Both the position numbers and the translations under genes were made by a program. Source: Thermoflexus hugenholtzii JAD2 (lineage in GTDB: Bacteria > Chloroflexota > UBA11872 > UBA12225). From it: a stretch of 61,881 nucleotides of DNA. The notes under the pieces were generated by a model that saw only the letters and a list, made by a program, of their open reading frames with translations, made no database searches and had not been told where the DNA came from. Of this stretch, positions 40,810 to 49,198 are shown piece after piece (within the stretch, counting starts at the first letter, position 1; each line of letters begins with the position of its first letter). The stretch spans positions 1 through 61,881 of the forward strand of contig CAMBEO010000007.1 in the NCBI GenBank assembly GCA_945865725.1, read 5' to 3'.

Positions 40810-41340
40810 CTATCGTCCGCGCCCGCCGGCCTCGGCGCCCTCGCGAAGCAGCGATGCCAGGTCCTGGAAGTCACCGTCCGATGCCGTCGCGGAATTGTTT
40901 CCGGCGCCGCGCACGACGGCAGGCGCAAGTATCGACGGGTCGATCCCGCCCATCAGGCCACGGTGCGACTCGACCACCCCATGCCGGGGGAACTCGGCGA
41001 CCCCGGAGACGAAGGCCTGGTTGCGCGTCCGCGCCGCGTCCTCGAGAGGCGGGCCAAAGGTGATCGCGACCAGCCACGCGACCAGCCCGACCGCGAAGAA
41101 GGTGAAGAACGCCCAGACGCACGACGTGAAGGCATCGACCCCATTGACCATCTCGTAGCCACCGACGAGGAACGACGAGCCAAACGCGAGCGAGATGCCG
41201 CCGCCATACAGGCGCATCCGCGCCGTGACGGGGCCCTTACCCGCCCCGGGGTCCTTCTTCGCCTTCGGCGCTTTCGCCGCCTTTGGCGCCTTCGCCCCCT
41301 TCGCGGGGGCCGCGGCCGTGGGCGCAGTCACTGCGGTCAT
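40810..41340 (-). CDS. Membrane protein of unknown function in the flagellar region
   Basis: The 176-residue protein has an N-terminal tail of Lys-Ala-Pro repeats (AKGAKAPKAAKAPKAKK), which is histone- or linker-like, then two transmembrane helices (ISLAFGSSFLVGGYEM and VWAFFTFFAVGLVAWLVAITFG) and a polar 75-residue C-terminal domain. I do not recognise it. It lies between flhG and fliA on the same strand, where chemotaxis genes sit in Bacillus. A GCCGATAC box 17 nt before the ATG hints at FliA control. It could be a lineage-specific motility membrane protein. Confidence 0.6.
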   Translation of the reverse strand: MTAVTAPTAAAPAKGAKAPKAAKAPKAKKDPGAGKGPVTARMRLYGGGISLAFGSSFLVGGYEMVNGVDAFTSCVWAFFTFFAVGLVAWLVAITFGPPLEDAARTRNQAFVSGVAEFPRHGVVESHRGLMGGIDPSILAPAVVRGAGNNSATASDGDFQDLASLLREGAEAGGRGR

Positions 41341-41357
41341 GATCCGGTCACCCTCCA

Positions 41358-41365
41358 GTATCGGC
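41358..41365 (-). promoter_or_regulatory. Possible sigma-28 -10 element before the 40810-41340 gene
   Basis: GCCGATAC on the minus strand equals the flgM -10 octamer and ends 17 nt before the ATG at 41340. No acceptable -35 is at 15-16 nt, so this may be chance. Confidence 0.3.
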
Positions 41366-41434
41366 TACTCGCCCCCACCGGGAGCGTTTCCCTCCGCGTC
41401 TCGACGACGGTCCCAACCTTCATCCCCTGGTCCC

Positions 41435-42607
41435 CTACGCCCGTCCCCGGCCGGAGCCGAAGAGGCGCTGGACAAACCCACCGATCCCGCCACGCGCCAC
41501 CACCGGCGGCCGCTGGCCGGCCGGCGGTTGACCGGCTGGCAGCACGCCACCGCTCCCGGCCCGGACCGCGACGCCGTTCGTGGCGGCACCCGCCATCGTT
41601 GGCAGCCCCCCTTCGCGACCGTTCGTCGTGGCCGGGGCGCGTCCGCGATCCACCTCCGCGGCGGGCTCCTCGCTCGCGACGTCATTGAGTATCCGCTGCG
41701 CAAGCCGCTCGATCGCCAGCGACGCGGGGGCACGCGGCGTCAGCAGCGTGAACGGCCCCTGCGCCCGCACCGCACGAAGCACCGCCGGGTCCGCCGGGAT
41801 CCCCCCCAGCGCCTCCACGTCGACGTCCAGGAACCGCTTCGCCACGGTCACGATGTTCGTCGCCGTCTCGCGCGCCTCGGAGTCGTTCATCGTCTGGTTC
41901 ACCACCAGCCGCAGGCGCATCGGCGGCTCGCCCCGAACCATCCGGCTGCTCACCACCTTGATCAACGCGTACGCGTCCGTGATCGCTGTCGGCTCCGGCG
42001 TGGTGACGATCAGCACGTCGCCCGCCGCGATCACGAACTGCAGCACGTTCGCCGAGATGCCTGCCCCGGTGTCCAGGATCACGATGTCCGCCATCCCGTC
42101 GATCCCGCCGAGGCGCTCGATCATGTTCTCCCGCTGGGCATCGTTCAGGTCTGCCAGCTCCGACAGGCCGGAGGCGCCAGGCACGATCCGCACCCCCGCC
42201 GGGCCCTCGAGGATGACCTCGTCGAGGCGCCGCTGCCGGGTCAGCACGTGTTGCAGCGTGTACTTCGGGTGCAGGCCAAGCAACGCGTCGACGTTTGCGA
42301 GGCCGAGGTCGCAGTCCAGGACCATCACCTGGAAGCCTTGGCGCGCGAACGTCACGGCGAGGTTGACGGCGACGTTGGTCTTGCCGACGCCCCCCTTGCC
42401 GCTCGCGATCGCAAGGACGCGGGCCGCGCCGCCGAGCCGGCGCGCGGGATCGGCGATCCGGCGCCGCGCGGCCATCACGCGCAGGCCCTGCGCCTGGTCC
42501 CCGCTCGTCGACCCGGCCTTCTCTGATCGCGCCGGCGCGACCGGAACCACCGACGGCCCGCCAGCCCCCGAACCGTTCGTGGCGACCGGGAGGCGCGCAC
42601 TCGTCAT
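41435..42607 (-). CDS. flhG: FlhG (MinD-like ATPase, flagellar number regulator)
   Basis: The 390-residue protein contains a ParA/MinD ATPase with deviant Walker A IASGKGGVGKTN near residue 70, LDCDLGLANVDALLGLHPKYTLQHVL and the switch DIVILDTGAGIS. FlhG interacts with FlhF to control flagellar number and placement. Unlike most relatives it has a 90-residue variable Pro/Gly-rich C-terminal extension ending in an amphipathic segment (GGFVQRLFGSG), perhaps a displaced membrane-targeting sequence. The ATG overlaps the end of flhF. Confidence 0.93.
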   Translation of the reverse strand: MTSARLPVATNGSGAGGPSVVPVAPARSEKAGSTSGDQAQGLRVMAARRRIADPARRLGGAARVLAIASGKGGVGKTNVAVNLAVTFARQGFQVMVLDCDLGLANVDALLGLHPKYTLQHVLTRQRRLDEVILEGPAGVRIVPGASGLSELADLNDAQRENMIERLGGIDGMADIVILDTGAGISANVLQFVIAAGDVLIVTTPEPTAITDAYALIKVVSSRMVRGEPPMRLRLVVNQTMNDSEARETATNIVTVAKRFLDVDVEALGGIPADPAVLRAVRAQGPFTLLTPRAPASLAIERLAQRILNDVASEEPAAEVDRGRAPATTNGREGGLPTMAGAATNGVAVRAGSGGVLPAGQPPAGQRPPVVARGGIGGFVQRLFGSGRGRA

Positions 42608-44400
42608 CGCGCGTCACCCACGCCAACGAGTTCCCGAGTCGGCGCGACGCGCGTACCGACGGGGACCACGAGGCCGGTGACGGCCCGTTCCAGCAACCGC
42701 CCGACGACAAGGTCGGCCAGGCCGTCCAGCGTCGCCTCTTCCAGGTCCGTGGGCACGTTCTGCCCGGACGTCACGTAGTAGACCGGCAGTTCCTTCGCCG
42801 CGCCCCGCGCGACCAGGCTCATCACCGGCCCAAACGTCGTCGTCTCGTCCAGCTTCGTCAAGACGAACCCGCCCAGCGGCAGCGAGCCGAAGCCTTCCTG
42901 GATGTCGATCAGGTCACGCAACTTCACCGTCGCCGCCACGGTCAGGAGCACCGTCGCGCCTGGCAACGCCTCCACGAACGCCCCCAGCTCGCGGATCTGC
43001 GCATCGTTCCGTTGCGCGCATCCGGGGCTGTCGACGAGGATGAAGTCCGCGTCCCACTGGCGCTCGACCGCCGCCCGCAGCTCTTCCGGCGAGTACGCCA
43101 CCTCGAGCGGCAACTCCATCAGGTCGGCATACGTGCCCAGCTGGCTGGCCGCCGCGATCCGGAACGTGTCGGTCGTCACCAGCGCCACGCGCCGGTTCTC
43201 CTGCATCGACAGGTGCGCCGCGAGCTTCGCCAGCGTCGTCGTCTTGCCCACGCCCGTCGGCCCGACCAGCACGACGACCGTCGGCCCGTTCGTCGCCGGT
43301 GCCACCCGGCCGACTTTGATCCGCTCGGAGATCAGTTCGCGCACCCGCGCCATGACGACCGCCGCATCGGTCCCGCGCCCCTCGTTCACCTCGTCGGACA
43401 CCTGGCCCGCCACCTCGAGCGAGAGCGACGGGTCAAGCTCCTGCGCGATCAGGTGCTGGTAGATCGTCCGGACGACCGGGAGGTCCCGCGGCCACAGTTG
43501 CGTCTGCTGCTGGCGCATCAGGCGATCCACCGACGCCCGGAGGTCGGACAGCGTGTGCTGCATGTCCCGGAACACCGTCGGCGCGCCTGTTGCATCGTCG
43601 AGCGGTGGGGATCCGACCGCGGGCGACGGATCCGGATCCGCCGGGAGCGCCGGGGTCCCGATGGCCGCCCCCGGGCCACCGACCGCCGGGGTCCCGCCGG
43701 CATCGTCCTCGACTGGAAGCGCCGGCGTCCCGCCGCCCCCGATCGCTGCCGGTGCCTGCGGTGGCTGGCTGCGTGCCGGCGCCGCCGGGACGGGCCGGAC
43801 TGGCGACGGCGGCGCTACCGGGCCGGGTGGCGTCACTCGCTCGCCACCGGCGGCGGAACCAGGGACGATCGCGCCACCCCGGGTCGAGGCTGGCGGCGGC
43901 GCGACGGGCGGCGCCACGCGTGGTGCCCCGGCGAGGGCGCCGCCACTCGCCCGGCCTGGCGACGACGTCGCCCCACCGCTGGCGAGCAGGTCCGCGAGGC
44001 GGCTGGTCATCTCCGGCGAGACGCCCCCGCCCGTGCGCGGGAGTTGCTCGAGGATCGCGGCCAGGCGCCCCGGCCCGTCCATCGTGCCACTCACCGGCGC
44101 GACGGCGTTCGCGGCCGCACGGCGTGCCGCCGGGGAGATCGTCGCCTCCACCTCGGCCGGGCGACCGGTCGCCCCCGGCGACGGCGAAGCAGGCCGGGGC
44201 GCCGTCGCGGGCGCCCGCGGGGCCGGCGGGCGCTCCTCGAGCGCCGCCAGGATCTCTACCTCGACGCGCCCGAACATGCCAAAGACGCCCCCGGTCCGGA
44301 CCTGGTTCTCCGCCACGATGACCGCGTCGGCGCCAAGTTCCGCCCGGATCTGCTTCAGGGCCGTCGCGCGGTCCTCCGCGCGATATCGCTTTACTCTCAT
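42604..44400 (-). CDS. flhF: FlhF (SRP-type GTPase) with expanded, partly repeat-derived linker
   Basis: The 598-residue protein starts with the FlhF B domain (MRVKRYRAEDRATALKQIRAELG) and ends with the SRP GTPase NG domain: G1 GPTGVGKTTT near residue 380, VTTDTFRIAAASQLGTYADLM, LVDSPGC in place of the usual DTAGR (G3), and TKLDETTTFG. FlhF places flagella at the pole or sets their pattern. Residues 55-285 are a very long Ala/Pro-rich linker. Within it residues 218-253 (GTPALPVEDDAGGTPA and neighbours) are translations of family-C repeats. The loss of the canonical G3 arginine motif is normal for FlhF proteins to a degree, but Ser-Pro-Gly-Cys is worth checking. Confidence 0.93.
   Translation of the reverse strand: MRVKRYRAEDRATALKQIRAELGADAVIVAENQVRTGGVFGMFGRVEVEILAALEERPPAPRAPATAPRPASPSPGATGRPAEVEATISPAARRAAANAVAPVSGTMDGPGRLAAILEQLPRTGGGVSPEMTSRLADLLASGGATSSPGRASGGALAGAPRVAPPVAPPPASTRGGAIVPGSAAGGERVTPPGPVAPPSPVRPVPAAPARSQPPQAPAAIGGGGTPALPVEDDAGGTPAVGGPGAAIGTPALPADPDPSPAVGSPPLDDATGAPTVFRDMQHTLSDLRASVDRLMRQQQTQLWPRDLPVVRTIYQHLIAQELDPSLSLEVAGQVSDEVNEGRGTDAAVVMARVRELISERIKVGRVAPATNGPTVVVLVGPTGVGKTTTLAKLAAHLSMQENRRVALVTTDTFRIAAASQLGTYADLMELPLEVAYSPEELRAAVERQWDADFILVDSPGCAQRNDAQIRELGAFVEALPGATVLLTVAATVKLRDLIDIQEGFGSLPLGGFVLTKLDETTTFGPVMSLVARGAAKELPVYYVTSGQNVPTDLEEATLDGLADLVVGRLLERAVTGLVVPVGTRVAPTRELVGVGDAR
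43640..43737 (-). repeat. Family-C repeats inside flhF
   Basis: Three GGGAGCGCCGGCGTCCCG-like units lie at 43640-43660, 43681-43705 and 43711-43737, all in frame in the FlhF linker. Related units occur at 49090-49120 and 49971-50017. Confidence 0.7.
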
Positions 44401-44452
44401 GCTTCTGAATCTCGCCTCCAGGTCACGACCCCCGCCATCGCGGGCGCCACGA

Positions 44453-46561
44453 CTAGTCGACGATGACCATTCCTTCCGCCTGGACGTCTACCCCGGCCGA
44501 GATCTCGCTGAACGACAGCACCACGAGGTTCGGCAGGACGCGTTCGGTCAACCGGCGCACGGCCAGGCGCAACCGCGCCGAGCACAGGAGGACCGGCGCA
44601 TGGCCGAGGCCCGCAACCCGCTCCATCTCGGTCGCGAGCCGCTGCAGCAGCGCCTGCGCCCGCACCGGCTCCATCGCGATCATCGTGCCCTGGTCCGTCT
44701 GCTTCAGCGCCTCGGTCAGTTGTTGCTCCACCCTCGGGCTCAAGGTGATCACGTGCACCAGCCCGTCCGGCCCGCGGTACTGCGCGGAGATGGCCCGCGA
44801 GAGCCGCTGGCGCACGTACTCCGTCAACGCCTCGGTATCCCGCGTCTGCCTCGCGTAGTCGGCCAGAGTCTCCATGATCGTGACGAGGTCGCGGATGGTG
44901 ATCCGCTCCCGCAGGAGGTTCTGGAGCACCTTCTGCACCTCGCCGACCGACAGCACCCCGGGGACCAGCTCGTCCACGACCGCCGGATGGTCCGCCTTCA
45001 GGTTGTTGACGAGCGTCTGCACGTCCTGCCGTGACAGGATGCTCGCCGCGTTGCCCTTGATCACCTCGGTCAGGTGCGTCGTCAGCACGCTCGGCGGGTC
45101 GACCACCGTGTAGCCGAGCAGCTCGGCACGATCCTTCAGGCCCGCCTGGATCCACAGCGCCGGCAGCCCGAACGCCGGTTCCGTCGTCGGCACGCCCTCG
45201 ATCTGCTCGTCGGCCATGCCCGCGTTCATCGCCAGGTACTGGTTGATCAGGAGGTCGCCGCGCGCCACCTCAACCCCTCGCAGCTTGACCACGTACTGGT
45301 TCGGCTGCAACTGCAAGTTGTCGCGCACCCGGACCGTCGGGAGGATGATCCCGAGGTCCAGCGCCATCTGGCGCCGGATCCGCGTGATGCGGTCGAGCAG
45401 GTTGCCGGCCTCCTGCGGGTCGACGAGCGGGATCAGGCCGTACCCGATCTCCAGCTCCATCGGGTCGAGCGCGAGCAGCGGTGCCACCGCCTCGGGTCCC
45501 GTCGGCGCGGCCTCGCCCGGCACCACCTCGGTGACCGTGCCCCCGGCCGCCTCGGCCGCCTGCTCGGATCGCCACGCGAGGTAGGACCCGCCACCGGTCA
45601 GCAGCGCGAGCGCGAAGAACGGCAGCTTCGGCAGGCCCGGGACGAACGCCAGGACGATCAGGGCGCCCGAGACGATGCCCAGCACCCGCGGGTTGGAGGT
45701 GACCTGCCGGATCGTGTCCGCCCCGAGGTCGCCTCCCGACGCGGCGCGCGTGACGACGATACCCGTGGCCGTCGAGATCATCAGTGCCGGGATCTGGCTC
45801 ACCAGGCCATCGCCGACGGTCAGCAGCGCGTACTGCTGCAAGGCCCCCATCAGCGTCATCCCTTGCTGGGCCACGCCGATCACGAAGCCGCCGATGATGT
45901 TGACGAGGATGATCACGATGCCCGCGATGGCGTCGCCTCGCACGAACTTGGAGGCGCCGTCCATCGCCCCATAGAAGTCGGCCTCCTGCTCGATCTTCGA
46001 CCGGCGCCGGCGCGCCTCGGACTCGGTGATGAGGCCGGCGTTCAGGTCGGCGTCGATGCTCATCTGCTTCCCGGGCATCGCGTCGAGGGTGAACCGGGCG
46101 GCGACCTCGGCGACGCGTCCCGCACCGTTCGTGATGACCACGAACTGGATCACGACGAGGATCACGAACACGACGACGCCGACGACGTAGCTCCCGCCGA
46201 TGACGACGTTGCCGAACGCCTCGATGACGTGCCCGGCGTACCCGTTGAGCAGGATGAGCCGGCTCGCCGAGATGTTCAGCCCGAGGCGATACAGGGTGGT
46301 GATCAGGAGGAGGGTCGGGAAGACCGAGAACGACAGTGGCTCCTGCGTGTACATCGACACGAGGAGGATCAGGAGCGCGATCGACAGGTTGACGATCAGC
46401 AGCAGGTCCAGCACCGGCGTCGGCAGCGGGACGATCATCATCGCCACGATCGCGACGACCGCGATCGGCAGGAGCACGTCACGCTGGCGCAGCACGCGCT
46501 GCCACCCCGTCACGTTGCCGCTGCCGCTGCCGTTGCCAAGCGTCGAGCCTGCGATTGCCAT
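44453..46561 (-). CDS. flhA: Flagellar type III export gate protein FlhA
   Basis: The 702-residue protein has eight predicted transmembrane helices in the first half. Its cytoplasmic loop carries the FHIPEP-family signature TLDAMPGKQMSIDADLNAGLITESEARRRR, and the large C-terminal domain includes GLIPLVDPQEAGNLLDRI and the ring-forming region to VQAEGMVIVD. It forms the nonameric export ring binding chaperone-substrate complexes. The ATG is at 46561, 12 nt after a small open frame that overlaps the flhB stop. Confidence 0.97.
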   Translation of the reverse strand: MAIAGSTLGNGSGSGNVTGWQRVLRQRDVLLPIAVVAIVAMMIVPLPTPVLDLLLIVNLSIALLILLVSMYTQEPLSFSVFPTLLLITTLYRLGLNISASRLILLNGYAGHVIEAFGNVVIGGSYVVGVVVFVILVVIQFVVITNGAGRVAEVAARFTLDAMPGKQMSIDADLNAGLITESEARRRRSKIEQEADFYGAMDGASKFVRGDAIAGIVIILVNIIGGFVIGVAQQGMTLMGALQQYALLTVGDGLVSQIPALMISTATGIVVTRAASGGDLGADTIRQVTSNPRVLGIVSGALIVLAFVPGLPKLPFFALALLTGGGSYLAWRSEQAAEAAGGTVTEVVPGEAAPTGPEAVAPLLALDPMELEIGYGLIPLVDPQEAGNLLDRITRIRRQMALDLGIILPTVRVRDNLQLQPNQYVVKLRGVEVARGDLLINQYLAMNAGMADEQIEGVPTTEPAFGLPALWIQAGLKDRAELLGYTVVDPPSVLTTHLTEVIKGNAASILSRQDVQTLVNNLKADHPAVVDELVPGVLSVGEVQKVLQNLLRERITIRDLVTIMETLADYARQTRDTEALTEYVRQRLSRAISAQYRGPDGLVHVITLSPRVEQQLTEALKQTDQGTMIAMEPVRAQALLQRLATEMERVAGLGHAPVLLCSARLRLAVRRLTERVLPNLVVLSFSEISAGVDVQAEGMVIVD

Positions 46562-46573
46562 CTTGGTCGTCCC

Positions 46574-46675
46574 CTAGCCCCGCTCGCCCGCGGTGGCCGT
46601 CGTGGCCACGTCGCGCGCGGTGGAGGCGGCGGTGTTGCGTGCAACCCCGGCCGCGTGGTTGGTTGCAATGGTCAT
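46574..46675 (-). CDS. Possible 33-residue peptide between flhB and flhA
   Basis: The frame starts with an ATG overlapping the flhB stop (ATGA) and ends 12 nt before flhA. The peptide is Ala/Thr-rich (MTIATNHAAGVARNTAAS). No family is known to me. It may be a real coupling ORF that carries ribosomes to flhA, or chance. Confidence 0.25.
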   Translation of the reverse strand: MTIATNHAAGVARNTAASTARDVATTATAGERG

Positions 46676-47826
46676 CCGGGCGCCCCGGCAAGCCCAGACG
46701 CGTACGCGACGGGCCCGTCCCACGACTCCGCCGCGAGTGCGGGGCGCGGCACCGGCGCGGCACCAAACCCCCTCGGCGCGCGCCCGGGATACATCCGGTA
46801 CACCCAGGCCAGCACCTCCGCCACCGCCTTGTACAAGTCTTGAGGCACCGCGTGGCCCACCTCGCACGCCTTGAAGAGCGCCTGCGCGAGCGGCCTGTTC
46901 TCCACCATCGGCACGTGGTGCTCGCGCGCGACCTTCTTGATCTGCTGCGCCATCAGCCGCTCGCCCTTCGCAAGCACCATCGGCGCATCCATCCCCGCCC
47001 CGTACTTCAGCGCGATCGCGAAGTGGGTCGGGTTCGTGATCACGACGTCGGCCTGGGGCACCTGCCGCATCATCCGCTGGCGCGAGAGGGCGCGCGCCCG
47101 TTGCCTGAGCCGTGCCCGGATGAGCGGGTCGCCTTCCGACTGCTTGTACTCCTCCTTGATGTCCTCCTTGGACATCCGGAGGCCCTTCTCGTACGCCCAC
47201 CGCTGGTAGAAGTAGTCCGCCAGCGCCAACCCGCCAAATACCATCACCACGCGCCACACGACCTGGAACACCGCGTCGGCGACGGCCCGGGCCGCCTCCA
47301 AGGGGGTCAGGTCGGAGAGCTTGGGCAGCGTCTCGAACTGGCCTTGGAACGCCACCCACGCGACCGCCCCCACGAAGCTGATCTTCATCAGGCTCTTGAC
47401 CAGGTTGACCAGGGCGTCCGTCGAGAACAGGCGTTGCAGCCCCACGAGCGGGTTCAGGCGCGAGAACTGCGGGACCAGCGGCTTGAACGTGAAGAGCGGC
47501 CCGACCTGCACGAGGCAGCTCAGGGCCGCGACGACGGCCACGCCGATCGTGAACGGCCCCAGCGCCGCCATCACGATCACGCCCAGGCCGAGCGCCCGGG
47601 AGTGCACCCCCTGCACCGAGAAGTCCGGCTGCACGAGGTGCGTGAAGGTGTGGCGCAACAGGTCGAGCAGCATCGTCCCAATCGCCGGCGCCATCGACTG
47701 CAGCATCCACGCCCCGGCGAGCAGCACGACGGCCGTGTTGACCTCGACGCTCTTCAGCACCTGCCCGCGCTCGCGCGCTTCCGCACGTCGCCTCGGGGTT
47801 GCCGCTTCCGTCCGCTCGCCTGGCAT
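46672..47826 (-). CDS. flhB: Flagellar export gate and switch protein FlhB
   Basis: The 384-residue protein has four transmembrane helices and the cytoplasmic FlhB domain with the autocleavage motif in DVVITNPTHFAIALKYG. The motif VENRPLAQALFKACEVGHAVP follows, as in substrate-specificity switches. The C-terminal 35 residues after YRMYPGR are a Pro/Ala-rich extension. FlhB cleavage at Asn-Pro changes export from rod/hook to filament proteins. The N-terminus (MPGERTEAATPRRRAEARERGQV) is typical. Confidence 0.96.
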   Translation of the reverse strand: MPGERTEAATPRRRAEARERGQVLKSVEVNTAVVLLAGAWMLQSMAPAIGTMLLDLLRHTFTHLVQPDFSVQGVHSRALGLGVIVMAALGPFTIGVAVVAALSCLVQVGPLFTFKPLVPQFSRLNPLVGLQRLFSTDALVNLVKSLMKISFVGAVAWVAFQGQFETLPKLSDLTPLEAARAVADAVFQVVWRVVMVFGGLALADYFYQRWAYEKGLRMSKEDIKEEYKQSEGDPLIRARLRQRARALSRQRMMRQVPQADVVITNPTHFAIALKYGAGMDAPMVLAKGERLMAQQIKKVAREHHVPMVENRPLAQALFKACEVGHAVPQDLYKAVAEVLAWVYRMYPGRAPRGFGAAPVPRPALAAESWDGPVAYASGLAGAPG

Positions 47827-47886
47827 CGATGTTGTCCACGCGGGCCGGTCCCCGGTCTCCCGGAAACGGCCCTTCCCCTATCCGCG

Positions 47887-48672
47887 TCAGGCCGGGCCCA
47901 TTGCCCGGACCAGTGGCGCCATCGTGGCGACGATGTCGCTGAACGCGCGCGCCATGATGTAGGCGACCGTCGGTACCGTGATGACCAGCATCACGAAGCC
48001 GACGGCGATCTTTGCCGGCATGCCGACGACGAACACGTTGAGCTGCGGCACGCTGCGCGCCACCATCGCAAGCGCCACGTCCGTCAGCAGCAACGCCGTC
48101 AGCACCGGCAGCGAGATCCGTGACGCCGTCACGAAGATGTCCCGCCCGAGGCCGAAGACCAGGTCCTGCGCCGGCAGGTTGCTCCCGGCGGCATCGATCG
48201 GGACGAGCTGGAACGTCCGCTCGACCCCCAGCAGCACGAGGTGGTGACCGTCCATCGTGAAGAACACCAGCGTCGCGACCAGCGAGTAGAACTGGTCGAT
48301 CAGGCTCGCGCTCGTCGAGGTCAGCGGGTTGATGACGTTCGCCAGCGAGAAGCCCATCTGCAGGCCGATCACGTGGCCCGCGCTCTCGAGCGCCGTGAAG
48401 GTCATCAGCACCACGAAGCCGACCAGCGCCCCGATCAACACCTCGCGCGCGACGCGCCCGAGGTACGCGCCCGGCTCCGACGGCAACACGGTGCCGGGGG
48501 GCGCGACCACCGGGTACATGACGAAGGCGACCGTCACGCCGAGGAAGACCCGCACCTGGGGGCTCGTCCCGCGCGACCCGAAGATCGGCGCGACCAGCAT
48601 CATCGTCCCGACGCGGCAGAAGACCAGGAAGAGGGCTTCCCACGCGGTCGGCAGCGAAGAGAGCAGATTCAT
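47887..48672 (-). CDS. fliR: Flagellar export gate protein FliR
   Basis: The 261-residue membrane protein has about six helices and FliR landmarks: RVGTMMLVAPIFGSRGTSPQVRVFL near the N-terminus, VINPLTSTSASLIDQFYSL and PQLNVFVVGMPAKIAVGFVML. Together with FliP and FliQ it forms the helical core of the export gate. It sits 23 nt after fliQ and 60 nt before flhB. Confidence 0.95.
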   Translation of the reverse strand: MNLLSSLPTAWEALFLVFCRVGTMMLVAPIFGSRGTSPQVRVFLGVTVAFVMYPVVAPPGTVLPSEPGAYLGRVAREVLIGALVGFVVLMTFTALESAGHVIGLQMGFSLANVINPLTSTSASLIDQFYSLVATLVFFTMDGHHLVLLGVERTFQLVPIDAAGSNLPAQDLVFGLGRDIFVTASRISLPVLTALLLTDVALAMVARSVPQLNVFVVGMPAKIAVGFVMLVITVPTVAYIMARAFSDIVATMAPLVRAMGPA

Positions 48673-48695
48673 CGTGAGTCGGTCGTCCCGCGTGC

Positions 48696-48965
48696 CTACC
48701 GCCCGAGCGCGGGCAGCGCGATGAACAGGTTTTCCACGTAGGAGATCAGCTGGCCGAGCATCCAGGGGCCGAAGAGCACGCCGGCGACGAAGACGGCCAG
48801 GATCTTGGGGACGAAGGTCAGCGTCATCTCGTTGATCTGCGTCACCGCCTGGAAGATGGACACGATTAGCCCGGTCACCAGGCTCAGGACCAGGAAGGGG
48901 AGCGACACCTGGAGCGCGACGACCATCGCGTTCCGCGCCACGTCGAACACCATGCCCTCGGTCAT
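48696..48965 (-). CDS. fliQ: Flagellar export gate protein FliQ
   Basis: The 89-residue protein has two transmembrane helices and the FliQ pattern MVVALQVSLPFLVLSLVTGLIVSIFQAVTQINEMTLTFVPKI. The ATG at 48965 (MTEGMVFDVARN) is chosen because upstream sequence is unlike the family. A 233-nt gap with repeats separates it from fliP. Confidence 0.95.
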   Translation of the reverse strand: MTEGMVFDVARNAMVVALQVSLPFLVLSLVTGLIVSIFQAVTQINEMTLTFVPKILAVFVAGVLFGPWMLGQLISYVENLFIALPALGR

Positions 48966-49089
48966 CGCGCCTCTCGCCACGGCTAACGCAGACGCCTGCG
49001 GTGCCCGCCAGACGATGGTACGCACGCGCCTTCCCGGGGCGGATCAGCCACGTGGCCGATTTCTTGCCCCCGCACGCGCGCCGGTCGGC

Positions 49090-49163
49090 GGACTGGGAGC
49101 GCTGGCGTCCCGTCGGCCAGTACTCCCCTCTCCCGCGAAGCGGGTGAGGGCAGGGGGTGGGGG
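49090..49163. repeat. Family-C and family-B repeats between fliP and fliQ
   Basis: A family-C unit (49090-49120) is followed by a divergent family-B hairpin with CGCGAAGCGGG at its centre (49123-49163). The rest of the 233-nt gap shows no gene. Confidence 0.7.
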
Positions 49164-49198
49164 CGCCTCCGCGTCCCGCGCAGCCTTGCCAGCCGCGC

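Noticed and set aside
46574-48643. Long minus-strand open frame over fliR and flhB
   Set aside because: It is an out-of-frame shadow, Gly/Arg/Ala-rich, overlapping two well-defined export-gate genes.
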